DNA from: an uncultured Bacteroidales bacterium
GTDB lineage: Bacteria; Bacteroidota; Bacteroidia; Bacteroidales; P3
DNA: 64,000 bases
Direction of reading: 5' to 3'
Assembly: GCA_910578275.1 (NCBI GenBank)
Contig: CAJTPR010000003.1
Coordinates: 138,874 to 202,873, forward strand
The notes beneath the pieces were generated by a model. It was given only the letters and a program-made list of their open reading frames with translations, did not search any database and was not told the DNA's origin. The position numbers were made by a program, and so were the translations under genes. Positions 43,088 through 51,574 of the stretch are shown one piece after another. Numbering within the stretch: position 1 is the first letter of the stretch; each line of letters opens with the position of its first letter.

Positions 43088-44431
43088 TTAAAAAGGGTGG
43101 ACCATGCGGTAGATCCCTTTGATTTTCTCGGCCGCCGAACTCCATTTGAGCGACTGGGCGTCGGTTCCTCCCGTTTCGGCGAACATCTGGGAGAGAGCCG
43201 GGTAGTGAAGCAGCGCGTAGATGGCGTCGGCCATCGCGTCCACGTCCCAATAGTCCACTTTCAGGGCATGGTTCAATATCTCCGCCACTCCCGATTGCTT
43301 GGAAATGACCACCGGCACGTTGGAGCGCATGGCTTCCAAGGGCGAGATCCCGAAAGGTTCCGAAACGGAAGGCATGACATAGACGCTGCTCATGCCGTAC
43401 ATGCGGTCCACGTCCGCCCCGCGCAGGAAACCCGTGAAATGGAACCGGTTGCCTATACCCAGTTCGGCCACGCGTCGCACGATGGCGTGCAGCATGTCGC
43501 CCGAACCGGCCATGACGAATTCCACGTCGGGGTCTTTATCCATCACCAGGCGGGCGGCCTCCACGAAATATTCGGGGCCTTTCTGGTAAGTCACGCGCCC
43601 CAGGAACGTGACGATCTTGCGTTTGGTCTTCCGCGGCGCGTCGGCGTTGGCGGCCTTGCCCACGATCCGTTTCCTGGCAGGCTTTTCCGCGCCTGTCTGC
43701 ACTTGAGGATCGCTTTCCTTGGGTTCCACCGCATTATAGACGGTAGTGACCTTGGAGGGGTCGATGCCGTAGCGTTGGATGACGATGTCGCGGGTGTAGT
43801 TGCTGACCGTGATGATATGGTCGGCCGCCAGCATGCCTTCGCGTTCGATGCCGAATACCACGCTGTTCACGTTCTGGCCGCTTCGGTCGAATTCGGTGGC
43901 ATGCACGTGGATGACCAGCGGCTTGCCCGTGGCCTTCTTGGCGGCGATGCCGGCCCGGTAGGTGAGCCAGTCGTGGGCGTGGATCACGTCGAAGGTGTTC
44001 CGGACGGCCACTTTCACGGCTACCATGGCGTAGCGGTCCACTTCTTCCATGAGGTTGGCGCGGTATTCGCCCGAAAAATCGAACTTCCGGTTCGTGTAGG
44101 CCGATGCGTCGAAGACGGAACGTTTCCGTTTTAACTTTTCCAACTCGACATACTGGCCCGTTCCGGCATAAGGAATGAGGGTCGCTCCGATTTCCACGTA
44201 GGTGAGGTTCTCGAAAAGTTCACGATAGAGAGGGTGGCAGAGGTTGATGGAGATGTCCGAGGCGTCGACCATCCGCGCCACCGAATCGTCTTCGCCTCCG
44301 TGCAGCTTGGGCACCACGAAAATCACTTCCACGCCTTGCGCCGAAAGGCCTTTGCACATGCCGTGGCAGGCCGTACCCAGACCGCCGCTGATATGGGGAG
44401 GAAACTCCCAGCCGAACATCAATGTTTTCAT
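43088..44431 (-). CDS. Glycogen-synthase-like glycosyltransferase (GT4)
   Basis: A 447-residue GT-B enzyme. KTLMFGWEFPPHISGGLGTACHG is the N-terminal donor-side loop of starch/glycogen synthase-like proteins, HDWLTYRAG follows, and the E-x7-E motif is in SEPFGISPLEAMRSNVPVV (about residue 360). A basic insert (KPARKRIVGKAANADAPRKTKRK) near the interdomain hinge is unusual for the family. With the flanking debranching enzyme and GH57 protein it forms the Bacteroidales glycogen cluster, so it probably elongates alpha-1,4-glucan. Its ATG overlaps the debranching enzyme stop as ATGA. Confidence 0.85.
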   Translation of the reverse strand: MKTLMFGWEFPPHISGGLGTACHGMCKGLSAQGVEVIFVVPKLHGGEDDSVARMVDASDISINLCHPLYRELFENLTYVEIGATLIPYAGTGQYVELEKLKRKRSVFDASAYTNRKFDFSGEYRANLMEEVDRYAMVAVKVAVRNTFDVIHAHDWLTYRAGIAAKKATGKPLVIHVHATEFDRSGQNVNSVVFGIEREGMLAADHIITVSNYTRDIVIQRYGIDPSKVTTVYNAVEPKESDPQVQTGAEKPARKRIVGKAANADAPRKTKRKIVTFLGRVTYQKGPEYFVEAARLVMDKDPDVEFVMAGSGDMLHAIVRRVAELGIGNRFHFTGFLRGADVDRMYGMSSVYVMPSVSEPFGISPLEAMRSNVPVVISKQSGVAEILNHALKVDYWDVDAMADAIYALLHYPALSQMFAETGGTDAQSLKWSSAAEKIKGIYRMVHPF

Positions 44432-46461
44432 GGCCGTGCTTGTTGTTTGACGTTTTCCCGGCTTCCGTACGCGCCTTTCGCCTCCCTCCGGATTTTCTCT
44501 TGCCGGCAAGAGGCCGCCGGGGACGCCAGCATTTTCCTTATGCGAAGCAATTCAGCCACGCTCCACGCCTGGCTGAACGCCCCTTTGGGCGCATAGGGAG
44601 GGTTGGCGTCGTGGATTTCCGAGACGGAACCCAGTCCGGCTTCCCATAACGCGGATTCGAAATCCAGGTATAAGTTTTCGATGAAGGCTTTGCCTTCGTT
44701 TCCGTAAACGCGCAGGAATGCCTGGGCGAAATGCCCCAGCAGCCAAACCCAGGCCGTTCCTTGGTGATAGGCGCGGTCGCGTTGCGCCTGCGAGCCTTCG
44801 TAAACCGGACAGTAGCGCGGGTCGGACGGGGCCAACGTGCGCAGCCCCCTCGGCGTGAGCAGGCAGTTCTTCACGGTCTCGACCACCAATTGTCCTACTT
44901 TTTCGCTTACCGGCGAATAGGGCAGGGAGACGGCGATGACCTGGTTGGGGCGTATGCTCCAGTCGGGAACCCCCTCGTGCACGCAGTCGGCCAGATAGCC
45001 TTTTTCCTTGTTCCAGAACGTGGCCTTGAACGTTTCCGGGAACTTTTCCATGAGCGGTTCCCATCGGGAAACGAATGCGCTACGCTTGCCCGGGGAGCAT
45101 TTCCGTTCGGCTTCCAAGGCGAACATCACGGCGTTGTACCAAAGCGCGTTTATCTCTACCGGCATGCCGGCGCGGGGCGTTACCGGGCAACCGTCCACCA
45201 CGGCATCCATCCACGTGAGGGCGCAGCCGGGCTTGCCCGCGAAAACCAGGCCTTCTTTCGTCATTCCGATTCCGAAGTCGCTTCCTTGGGCGTAATGTCC
45301 GATGACTTGCTTGACGGCAGGACCGAACTCTTCCCATACCTGCGCGGTCCTTTTCGTGTGCATGGCGTATTGTTGCACCGCCCAGACGAACCACAAGGGT
45401 GCGTCCGCCGAGTTGTAGGCGGCTTGTGTGCCGTATCCCACGTTGGGGAAAAGCCCGTCGGTCTGGTCCTTGACCATGCTTCGCAGGATTTCCCCGGCCA
45501 GCTTGCCGTTGCCCGTGCAAAGCGTGAGCCCGGGCAGGGCGATGAACGTGTCCCTTCCCCAGGAGCCGAACCATGGGTATCCGGCGATGATTTGCCGTCG
45601 GTCTTCTTTCCTTATGATGAAACTGCGGGCGGCGGCAAGCAGCGTGCCGTCCATGCCTTCACGGGGAACGAGCTTGTCGAGGGCTTCCCCGAAAAGCCTG
45701 CCTGCTTCCGCCGTGTCGCCCAGCGCGGTGGTTCCCGCACTGAGAAAGACGGGTTCATGAAGCGTCAAGGGCATATGGAAATGGCCGGGAGTGAAAAGGT
45801 CTTCGTCGCACGGGTAGCCGCGTTCCCTTTCTGCGTTGTATTCCACGTTCAAGTACCAGTCGGGAAGCGACGAGAATCCGCTTGGACGGGAAATTTGCAG
45901 GCATAGGTGGGAAAATCCGGGATAGAGCCGGCATTTGATGCCGTTTTCCACATATTGCACCTGCGTGCAGGCGGCCTGGTTTCGGAAAGTGAGCTCGTGC
46001 ACGTCGCGGAACGCCAAAAAAGGGCGGATGTCCAGGAATGTCTCGCAAGAGGATTCTTCCAAGGTGTATTTGAGCAGGAGGCGGTTCTTGGCAGGATGCA
46101 TGAGGAGTTCCTTGCGCAATACGGAACCGCCTATATGATAGATCCAGACAGGGTGCGTCTTGTATTCGAAACGTTCAAGATACTTGTGCCCTCTGGGCGA
46201 AAAGAACTCGCCTGCATATTTCTTCACGCCCAGATGAAATTCGCGCCCGTGCTGGACGAGGGTTTCCTCAAGGCAGGAAAGCAATACGAAATTGTCTTGG
46301 TTCAAGCCGGGTTGCGGGCAGACGAACAGGCCATGGTATTTCCTGCAATTGCAACCGGCCACCGTGGTGGAAGCGTAACTGCCGTTTTCCGACACGCAGA
46401 TGAATTCCTTCTGTAGCGACGATTCCAGGTTGGAAAGGCTGTTTTTGTCTAATTTAAACAC
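44428..46461 (-). CDS. Glycogen debranching enzyme (GH133, amylo-alpha-1,6-glucosidase type)
   Basis: About 677 residues. The N-terminal part has GSYASTTVAGCNCRKYHG, typical of GDE_N_bis, and the C-terminal (alpha/alpha)6 barrel has PWFGSWGRDTFIALPGL (catalytic Asp), PNVGYGTQAAYNSADAPLWF, ALTWMDAVVDG and YHQGTAWVWLLG. It removes alpha-1,6 branches of glycogen. No ATG is found near the conserved start; the likely start is GTG at 46461 (reading MFKLDKNSLSNLE), with TTG at 46482 as alternative. First gene of the glycogen operon on the minus strand; its upstream region overlaps the promoter of tRNA-Val. Confidence 0.9.
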   Translation of the reverse strand: MFKLDKNSLSNLESSLQKEFICVSENGSYASTTVAGCNCRKYHGLFVCPQPGLNQDNFVLLSCLEETLVQHGREFHLGVKKYAGEFFSPRGHKYLERFEYKTHPVWIYHIGGSVLRKELLMHPAKNRLLLKYTLEESSCETFLDIRPFLAFRDVHELTFRNQAACTQVQYVENGIKCRLYPGFSHLCLQISRPSGFSSLPDWYLNVEYNAERERGYPCDEDLFTPGHFHMPLTLHEPVFLSAGTTALGDTAEAGRLFGEALDKLVPREGMDGTLLAAARSFIIRKEDRRQIIAGYPWFGSWGRDTFIALPGLTLCTGNGKLAGEILRSMVKDQTDGLFPNVGYGTQAAYNSADAPLWFVWAVQQYAMHTKRTAQVWEEFGPAVKQVIGHYAQGSDFGIGMTKEGLVFAGKPGCALTWMDAVVDGCPVTPRAGMPVEINALWYNAVMFALEAERKCSPGKRSAFVSRWEPLMEKFPETFKATFWNKEKGYLADCVHEGVPDWSIRPNQVIAVSLPYSPVSEKVGQLVVETVKNCLLTPRGLRTLAPSDPRYCPVYEGSQAQRDRAYHQGTAWVWLLGHFAQAFLRVYGNEGKAFIENLYLDFESALWEAGLGSVSEIHDANPPYAPKGAFSQAWSVAELLRIRKMLASPAASCRQEKIRREAKGAYGSRENVKQQARP

Positions 46462-46583
46462 GGTCGGCGATTTAAATCCCAATGGGACCAAATAACAAAT
46501 ATACGGATTTTTTACGGGATGACGCTCTGGCGACGCTTGAGGCGTTGCTTGGCGCAGGTCTCCGAAAAAAAAATCAAAAAAAA

Positions 46584-46614
46584 TTTGCAGATTCAAAAAA
46601 CAGTCGTATCTTTG
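46584..46614 (+). promoter_or_regulatory. Promoter of tRNA-Val
   Basis: TTTG at 46584-46587, 19-base spacer, TATCTTTG at 46607-46614, a full match to the Bacteroidetes primary promoter, 20 bases upstream of the tRNA. Confidence 0.88.
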
Positions 46615-46634
46615 CAACCGCTTTCGGAAAGAAA

Positions 46635-46709
46635 GGGAGTTTAGCTCAGTTGGTTCAGAGCGTCTGCCTTACAAGCAGAGGGTCGGGGGTTCGAATCCCT
46701 CAACTCCCA
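46635..46709 (+). tRNA. tRNA-Val (anticodon TAC)
   Basis: A 75-base cloverleaf: acceptor GGGAGTT/AACTCCC, D arm GCTC..GAGC, anticodon stem TCTGC/GCAGA with loop CTTACAA (anticodon TAC), T arm GGGGG-TTCGAAT-CCCTC, discriminator A. CCA not encoded. Confidence 0.96.
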
Positions 46710-46728
46710 CGAAAAAGACACATGAGCG

Positions 46729-46757
46729 AAGCCGCAGGAATTTCCTGCGGCTTTTTT
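46729..46757 (+). terminator. Terminator of tRNA-Val
   Basis: Perfect stem AGCCGCAGGAA / TTCCTGCGGCT with a T-run; related to the terminators of tRNA-Arg and tRNA-Pro. Confidence 0.88.
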
Positions 46758-46906
46758 GTTTTCCGCCTGAAAGGTCTTTTGGGTGCCATTGAGGCGTATT
46801 TCAAGAGGTAAGACCAACTGTCCCAAAGCAAAACGCAAGACGCGGGAAAACAGCGTGTCGTGAAAAGAACATGAAAAAAGTACATCGGGTGGAGTTTGAA
46901 TTCCGG

Positions 46907-46952
46907 AAAAGGCCTTGAACCGCATTGGAATGTCGTTTCAAGGCCTTTTTTC
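46907..46952. terminator. Second, bidirectional hairpin after tRNA-Val
   Basis: Arms of 13 bases (46907-46919 and 46937-46949), AAAAGGCCTTGAA and its complement, with T-run on the plus strand and A-run on the other. Sits between the plus-strand tRNA and the minus-strand alcohol dehydrogenase. Confidence 0.7.
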
Positions 46953-47186
46953 ATGTCCGGCTGAGCGGATCGGAGCGGTGCATGCCCGCCTCTCGGGCTG
47001 ATGAAATCATCCGGAAATCCCGGACTTGAAACGAAAAATACCGGGTTGAGGGCAAGTCCGGGTCGGAACCAGAGAGGTTGACATATAAGAGGTTGTTTGC
47101 ATGAATTTCCTCAAAGGCGTTCCGGCCCGTTCGTTGTAGCGCTCCGGGGCGTCCTGCAGGCGGCGGTCTGCGGCCTTGGCCGGAAC
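46953..47186. other. Gene-free stretch downstream of alcohol dehydrogenase
   Basis: No convincing reading frame. It contains a 9-bp inverted repeat, CCCGGACTT (47019-47027) and AAGTCCGGG (47054-47062), with 26 bases between, that could be part of a structured 3' region. Nothing else seen. Confidence 0.4.
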
Positions 47187-48230
47187 TTATGCCGAGGGCG
47201 GTGTCACGGCCACCTTGATGACGCCTTCGGGTTTGGATTCGAAGAGCGCGTAGGCTTCGGCAATGCGGTCGAGGGGGTATCGATGTGTGAGGAAAGGCGT
47301 GGTGTCGATGCGGCCTTCGGCGATGAGTCTCATTATTTCGGTGCCGTCGCAGCCATCCACGCCGCCGGTCTTGAACGTGAGGTTCTTTCCGTACATCGTG
47401 GGAAGCGGCAAGGTTTGCGGTTTTTCGTAAAGCGCCACGATGGTGACGGTGGCGTTGGGACGGGCGCATCTCCATGCCAGTTCGAACGTCTCCTTGCCAC
47501 CCGCCACCTCCAGTACGATGTCGGCGCCGCCATGGTCGCTTTCGGCCAAAACGAAAGCGAGGCATTCTTCGGGCGTGGTGACGAGCACCTGAGGATAGCG
47601 GCTGCGGACGAATCTTCGCCGTGCGGCTGACGATTCGCAGACGATGACGCGCTTGGGACGTTTCAGCAACACGCACAGCAGCGTGCAGAGGCCGGTAGGC
47701 CCCGCGCCGATGATCAGCACGGTGTCTTCGGGCGTGATTCCGGAAATCCGGGTAGCCCAGAATCCGGTGGCCAGCACGTCACCCGCCAGCAAGGCCTGTT
47801 CGTCGCTCACCGTATCGGGAATATGTGTCAAGGCGTTGTCGGCATAGGGGATGCGTACGTATTCGGCCTGCCCTCCGTCGATGCGGCAGCCCAACGCCCA
47901 GCCGCCGTGCGGGTCGGTGCAGTTGTTCACCCATCCGTGGCGACAAAAGAAGCATTCGCCGCAAAAGGTCTCCACGTTCACGCTCACGCGTTCTCCGGGC
48001 TTGATGTCACGCACTTGTGCGCCCGTTTCTTCCACGATGCCCGTCATCTCGTGTCCCACCGTGATGCCGGGTACTGCCCGTGGCACGTTGCCGTGTTTGA
48101 TATGCAGGTCGCTGCTGCAGATACTGCCGAGCGTGACGCGCACGATCGCATCGCGCGGATCCAGCAAGGCAGGACGCGGCTTTTCCAGCAACTCGAATTT
48201 GCCGGGTCCGATATAGGTGCAGGCTAACAT
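47187..48230 (-). CDS. Zinc-dependent alcohol dehydrogenase (MDR family)
   Basis: A 347-residue medium-chain dehydrogenase. Catalytic zinc ligands are in GSICSSDLHIKHG (Cys) and GITVGHEMTGIVEE (His-Glu); the structural zinc is held by CGECFFCRHGWVNNC. The NAD(P)-binding fold follows at VLIIGAGPTGL (about residue 170). It oxidises an alcohol or polyol or reduces an aldehyde; the tdh/sorbitol dehydrogenase-like subgroup fits best. The ATG overlaps the end of the upstream DJ-1 gene by 7 bases, so the two are coupled. Confidence 0.9.
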   Translation of the reverse strand: MLACTYIGPGKFELLEKPRPALLDPRDAIVRVTLGSICSSDLHIKHGNVPRAVPGITVGHEMTGIVEETGAQVRDIKPGERVSVNVETFCGECFFCRHGWVNNCTDPHGGWALGCRIDGGQAEYVRIPYADNALTHIPDTVSDEQALLAGDVLATGFWATRISGITPEDTVLIIGAGPTGLCTLLCVLLKRPKRVIVCESSAARRRFVRSRYPQVLVTTPEECLAFVLAESDHGGADIVLEVAGGKETFELAWRCARPNATVTIVALYEKPQTLPLPTMYGKNLTFKTGGVDGCDGTEIMRLIAEGRIDTTPFLTHRYPLDRIAEAYALFESKPEGVIKVAVTPPSA

Positions 48231-48847
48231 GACTTGGACGAAGATTCCATGACTTTCACCAGGCCGTCCTTGTAAAACCGGTAGAACATCCCGATGGCTT
48301 CGGGCGTGTCGTTTTCAAGCAGCAGGAGCAGTTCGCGCGTGAACTCCAGGTATCCCGAACCGTTGGCGGTCACCAGATTCCCGTCGCGTACCGCTTGCGC
48401 GTTGACGTAGCCCGCCTCGTTCACATAGTTTTCGCCACCCCATCGTTTCAGTTGTTCCACTCCGTTTCCCGTATGCCGGACGTGGTTCAGGAATCCGTGT
48501 CGCGCCAGGAACGAGGCGGCATTGCAGATGGCTCCCACGATCGCTCCGCGCCGCAACGCCTGTTCCACGATCGGCACCACGCGTGCGGATTGCGGGGCTT
48601 GCCAGCCGTAGCCTCCGACCAGGACGAGGGCGGCGAAGTCGTCGGGCATCGTGTCGAACGAATAGTCGGGCAGGGTATGGAATCCACCGCAGGAACGGAC
48701 GGGCGACAAATCGGGCGCGACCGTCTTGTTGAGGTATGCCGGCGAGGGTTTTATCGCATAGGCGTCGCAGCGGATGGCCTCCGAAAGGAAAGCCGGCTCG
48801 TGGTCGGCATAGTCGTCGAGAAGCAGGAACAAGATTTCGTTTTTCAT
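48224..48847 (-). CDS. DJ-1/PfpI-family protein
   Basis: A 207-residue class I amidotransferase-like protein. ALVLVGGYGWQAP holds the oxyanion loop, and the nucleophile Cys is in GAICNAASFLARHG (nucleophile elbow, about residue 111). Members include glyoxalase III/deglycase, proteases and ThiJ-type regulators; which one cannot be said. It precedes the alcohol dehydrogenase with a 7-base overlap, which may suggest joint handling of reactive aldehydes. ATG at 48847 (MKNEILFLLLDDY) chosen over an upstream codon at 48877. Confidence 0.85.
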   Translation of the reverse strand: MKNEILFLLLDDYADHEPAFLSEAIRCDAYAIKPSPAYLNKTVAPDLSPVRSCGGFHTLPDYSFDTMPDDFAALVLVGGYGWQAPQSARVVPIVEQALRRGAIVGAICNAASFLARHGFLNHVRHTGNGVEQLKRWGGENYVNEAGYVNAQAVRDGNLVTANGSGYLEFTRELLLLLENDTPEAIGMFYRFYKDGLVKVMESSSKSC

Positions 48848-48984
48848 TTTCGAAGATATTCGGATTGTGGACGGCAAGATACGAAAAATCGGATTTCGAC
48901 CGTGTCTTGGCCGGTGTCCGCTCAGGAGAAGAGCGGGATTATGCTTAAGTTTGCATTATCAGATTGAAATATTCGAGATACGGT

Positions 48985-49527
48985 ATGGATCCATCCGGTG
49001 CTTCGGCCATGCGCACCAAGCGCTCGTTTCCTCCCATGGTGGGAGAAAATCCTGAAATCCTCATTCTGGGAAGCCTTCCTGGCGAGGAATCCTTGCGGCG
49101 GCAGGAATATTACGCCAAGCCGCAGAACCGTTTCTGGCCGCTCATGGCCAAGTTGACCCGTAGTCCGATGCCGCAGGATTATGCCGGAAAGCGGGCCATG
49201 TTGCTCTCCCATCGTATCGCGCTTTGGGATATGGTGCGCCAGGCCGCCCGTGAGGGAAGTGCCGACACGGAAATCCGTCACGACGTTCCCAATGACGTCC
49301 CGTCCTTGTTGCGACGGTACGCCACGATCCATACGGTGGGGTTCAACGGCCAGAAAGCCGCCGCCCTGTTCAAGAAACATTTCGGAGAATGGATGCCGGC
49401 GGCGGAAGCGGGCGGCGACACGATGCGGAATATCCATTTCCTTACCTTGCTCAGCACCAGTCCGGCCAATTGCCAGTATGACGAGGCGACGATGTTGCTC
49501 GACTGGAAAAGGCTGTTCGCGCGATAA
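48985..49527 (+). CDS. DNA-deoxyinosine glycosylase (UDG superfamily)
   Basis: About 180 residues. LILGSLPGEESLRRQEYYAK followed by PQNRFWPLM is the signature of hypoxanthine-DNA glycosylases (the Mug-like branch of the uracil-DNA glycosylase fold), and LLSTSPANC near the C-terminus is the second motif. It should remove deaminated adenine from DNA in base excision repair. The start may be ATG 48985 or 49009; homologues begin close to SFPP, which favours either. Monocistronic, with a gap of about 80 bases to the convergent EFR1 gene. Confidence 0.88.
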   Translation: MDPSGASAMRTKRSFPPMVGENPEILILGSLPGEESLRRQEYYAKPQNRFWPLMAKLTRSPMPQDYAGKRAMLLSHRIALWDMVRQAAREGSADTEIRHDVPNDVPSLLRRYATIHTVGFNGQKAAALFKKHFGEWMPAAEAGGDTMRNIHFLTLLSTSPANCQYDEATMLLDWKRLFAR

Positions 49528-49608
49528 TCCTGTCTGGAGGTTTTCAGTTACGTCTGGGGGCAAGGAAAGTGCGGGCTTGCGCCTGCATTCGGTCCGGACG
49601 GGCGGTCC

Positions 49609-50424
49609 TTACAATACCGTGCGGTTGGGGCGGGCGTGCTTGAAGTTGCGCCAAAGCAGCGGTGCGAAAGGCGATGGATACGTCCGTGCGCCTTGCGGAC
49701 AGCCTTTCACGCAGGCGCAGCAGCGGATGCACTTGCCGGAGTCGGTATGGCACTCGTCTTGCGGCGCGATGGCCGAAGCGGGGCATAAGCCGACGCATCG
49801 TCCGCAGTGGTTGCATTTTGCTTCGTCCACGATAGGACAGCGCGCGATGTCGCCTTTGGCTCGTCTGATTTTCAAGACGCCGGCGATGAAACGCCATCTG
49901 GATAACAGCGACGTATGCAGTCCTTGCATCGATTCCAGGTCGGTTTCCGTCTTGGAGCCGTCTTGTGAATCGGCCTTTTGGCGCAATTTCCGTCCGAAAT
50001 CCTTGGCTTGGGAGAGGTCGTTTTTGTCCGGACGCCCCTTGGCGATGAGGTATTCTTCCGTGCAGTAGGAGTGCTCCCCCACGAAAGCCGCGCCGCCGCC
50101 GACCTTGAAGCCAGCTCGGCGGGCATATCGCCCCAATTCGGCGAGCGCGTCCCCGTAATGCCGGTTGCCGTACGTCACGACGACCGCGCACATGGCGCCG
50201 TCGGAACGGATGCCTTCGAGTCTTTTCATGGCGAGCGGGGCGGGGTGGCCGCCGTACACGGGTACGGAAAAAACGCAGAAGACGTCTTCCGGTATCGTCT
50301 TCGAGACGGCGGTTTCGTGCGTCAAGTCGATGATCTCGTTTTCTCCCGCCAAGCCTTGGAGAACGGATTCCCCTATCTTACGGGAAGTCCCGGTGGGCGA
50401 GAAGGTAATGAGCAACGTCTTCAT
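49609..50424 (-). CDS. EFR1-family ferredoxin (flavodoxin plus two 4Fe-4S clusters)
   Basis: A 271-residue protein. An N-terminal flavodoxin fold (residues 1-155) with the FMN-phosphate loop TFSPTGTSRK is joined to a bacterial 2x4Fe-4S ferredoxin (about 205-255) with CNHCGRCVGLCP and CIRCCACVKGCP. It moves electrons in anaerobic metabolism; partner unknown. Located 24 bases after asd on the minus strand, perhaps co-transcribed. Confidence 0.92.
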   Translation of the reverse strand: MKTLLITFSPTGTSRKIGESVLQGLAGENEIIDLTHETAVSKTIPEDVFCVFSVPVYGGHPAPLAMKRLEGIRSDGAMCAVVVTYGNRHYGDALAELGRYARRAGFKVGGGAAFVGEHSYCTEEYLIAKGRPDKNDLSQAKDFGRKLRQKADSQDGSKTETDLESMQGLHTSLLSRWRFIAGVLKIRRAKGDIARCPIVDEAKCNHCGRCVGLCPASAIAPQDECHTDSGKCIRCCACVKGCPQGARTYPSPFAPLLWRNFKHARPNRTVL

Positions 50425-50448
50425 GGCTCGGTTTGATGACAGGTTCTT

Positions 50449-51438
50449 TTATTTGCGCTTTTCGATAAGTTTGCAGATGATCTGCACGGCGTTGGTGGCC
50501 GCGCCCTTGCGGATGTTGTCGGAAACGATCCAGAGGTTCATTCCGTTTTCCACCGATTCGTCGCGACGGATACGGCCCACGAACACCTCGTTCTTCTCGT
50601 AGGCGTACAACGGCATGGGGTAGAGATGCCTTGCGGGATCGTCCACCACCATCACGCCGGGCATGCGGTTCAACAAGTCGCGGACTTGCGCCAGTTCGAA
50701 GGGCTTCCTGGTTTCCACGTTCACGGCTTCCGAGTGACCGCCCGATACGGGAACACGCACGACAGTGGCCGTGATGCGGATGTCGGGATCGCCCAGGATC
50801 TTGCGGGTCTCGTTCACCAGCTTGACTTCTTCGGTGGTGTAGCCTTGTTCGTCGAATTCCCCTCCGTGCGGAATGACGTTGTGGTGGATGGGATAATGGT
50901 AGGCCATGACGGGACTTTCGATGCCCTTTTCCTCGTTGTCCATCTGTTGCAGGCCCTTGATGCCCGAACCGCTTACCGACTGGTAGGTGGCGATGACAAG
51001 GCGTTTGATGCCGAAGGCCTGATGGATCGGAGCCAAGGCCATCACCATCTGTATCGTGCTGCAATTGGGGTTGGCGATGATGCGGTCGGAGGCTTTCACC
51101 GTATCGATGTTTATTTCGGGGACTACCAGAGGAACATCCTTTTCCAGACGCCATGCGGAGGAATTGTCAACGACCGTGCAGCCTTTTTCGGCGAACGACG
51201 GCGCGTATTTCAACGAAGTCCCGCCCCCTGCCGAGAAAATGGCGTAGTCGGGCGCGGCTTCGATGGCGTCGGGAACGGAAACCACGCGGTGTTTCCGGCC
51301 GGCGAATTCCACTTCCTTGCCTACCGAGCGTTCGGAGGCGGCGGGCAAAAGTTCCACATCGGTCAAACCATATTCTTCCATGACGCGGAGCATCTTCGAA
51401 CCGACCAGTCCGGTCGCTCCCACAACGGCTATCTTCAT
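50449..51438 (-). CDS. asd: Aspartate-semialdehyde dehydrogenase
   Basis: A 329-residue enzyme reducing aspartyl phosphate to the semialdehyde with NADPH, for lysine/diaminopimelate, threonine and methionine. Seen: KIAVVGATGLVGSKMLRVM (NADP loop), FSAGGG, the catalytic Cys in NPNCSTIQM (about residue 128) and the C-terminal GGHSEAVNV with the active-site His. Its promoter (51545-51574) lies over the start of the divergent lamin-tail gene. Confidence 0.96.
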   Translation of the reverse strand: MKIAVVGATGLVGSKMLRVMEEYGLTDVELLPAASERSVGKEVEFAGRKHRVVSVPDAIEAAPDYAIFSAGGGTSLKYAPSFAEKGCTVVDNSSAWRLEKDVPLVVPEINIDTVKASDRIIANPNCSTIQMVMALAPIHQAFGIKRLVIATYQSVSGSGIKGLQQMDNEEKGIESPVMAYHYPIHHNVIPHGGEFDEQGYTTEEVKLVNETRKILGDPDIRITATVVRVPVSGGHSEAVNVETRKPFELAQVRDLLNRMPGVMVVDDPARHLYPMPLYAYEKNEVFVGRIRRDESVENGMNLWIVSDNIRKGAATNAVQIICKLIEKRK

Positions 51439-51544
51439 CTTGTTGATAAATTTTTATTTTTCAATGAATCATTATGATATGTGTTTCTTGCACGCCGTCG
51501 GTCCCGATAAGACGTACAAAACCGCATTATACCATATATGCACG

Positions 51545-51574
51545 CAAAGTTAAAAGGGAATGACGATGGTCAAA
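51545..51574 (-). promoter_or_regulatory. Promoter of asd inside the divergent gene's start
   Basis: Minus strand: TTTG (complement of 51571-51574), 18-base spacer, TAACTTTG (complement of 51545-51552). Full consensus. It covers the first codons of the plus-strand gene at 51560, so transcription of the two genes may interfere. Confidence 0.65.

Noticed and set aside
46641..46925. Small minus-strand open frame over tRNA-Val
   Set aside because: The familiar spurious translation of an antisense tRNA (DSNPRPSACKADALNQLS).
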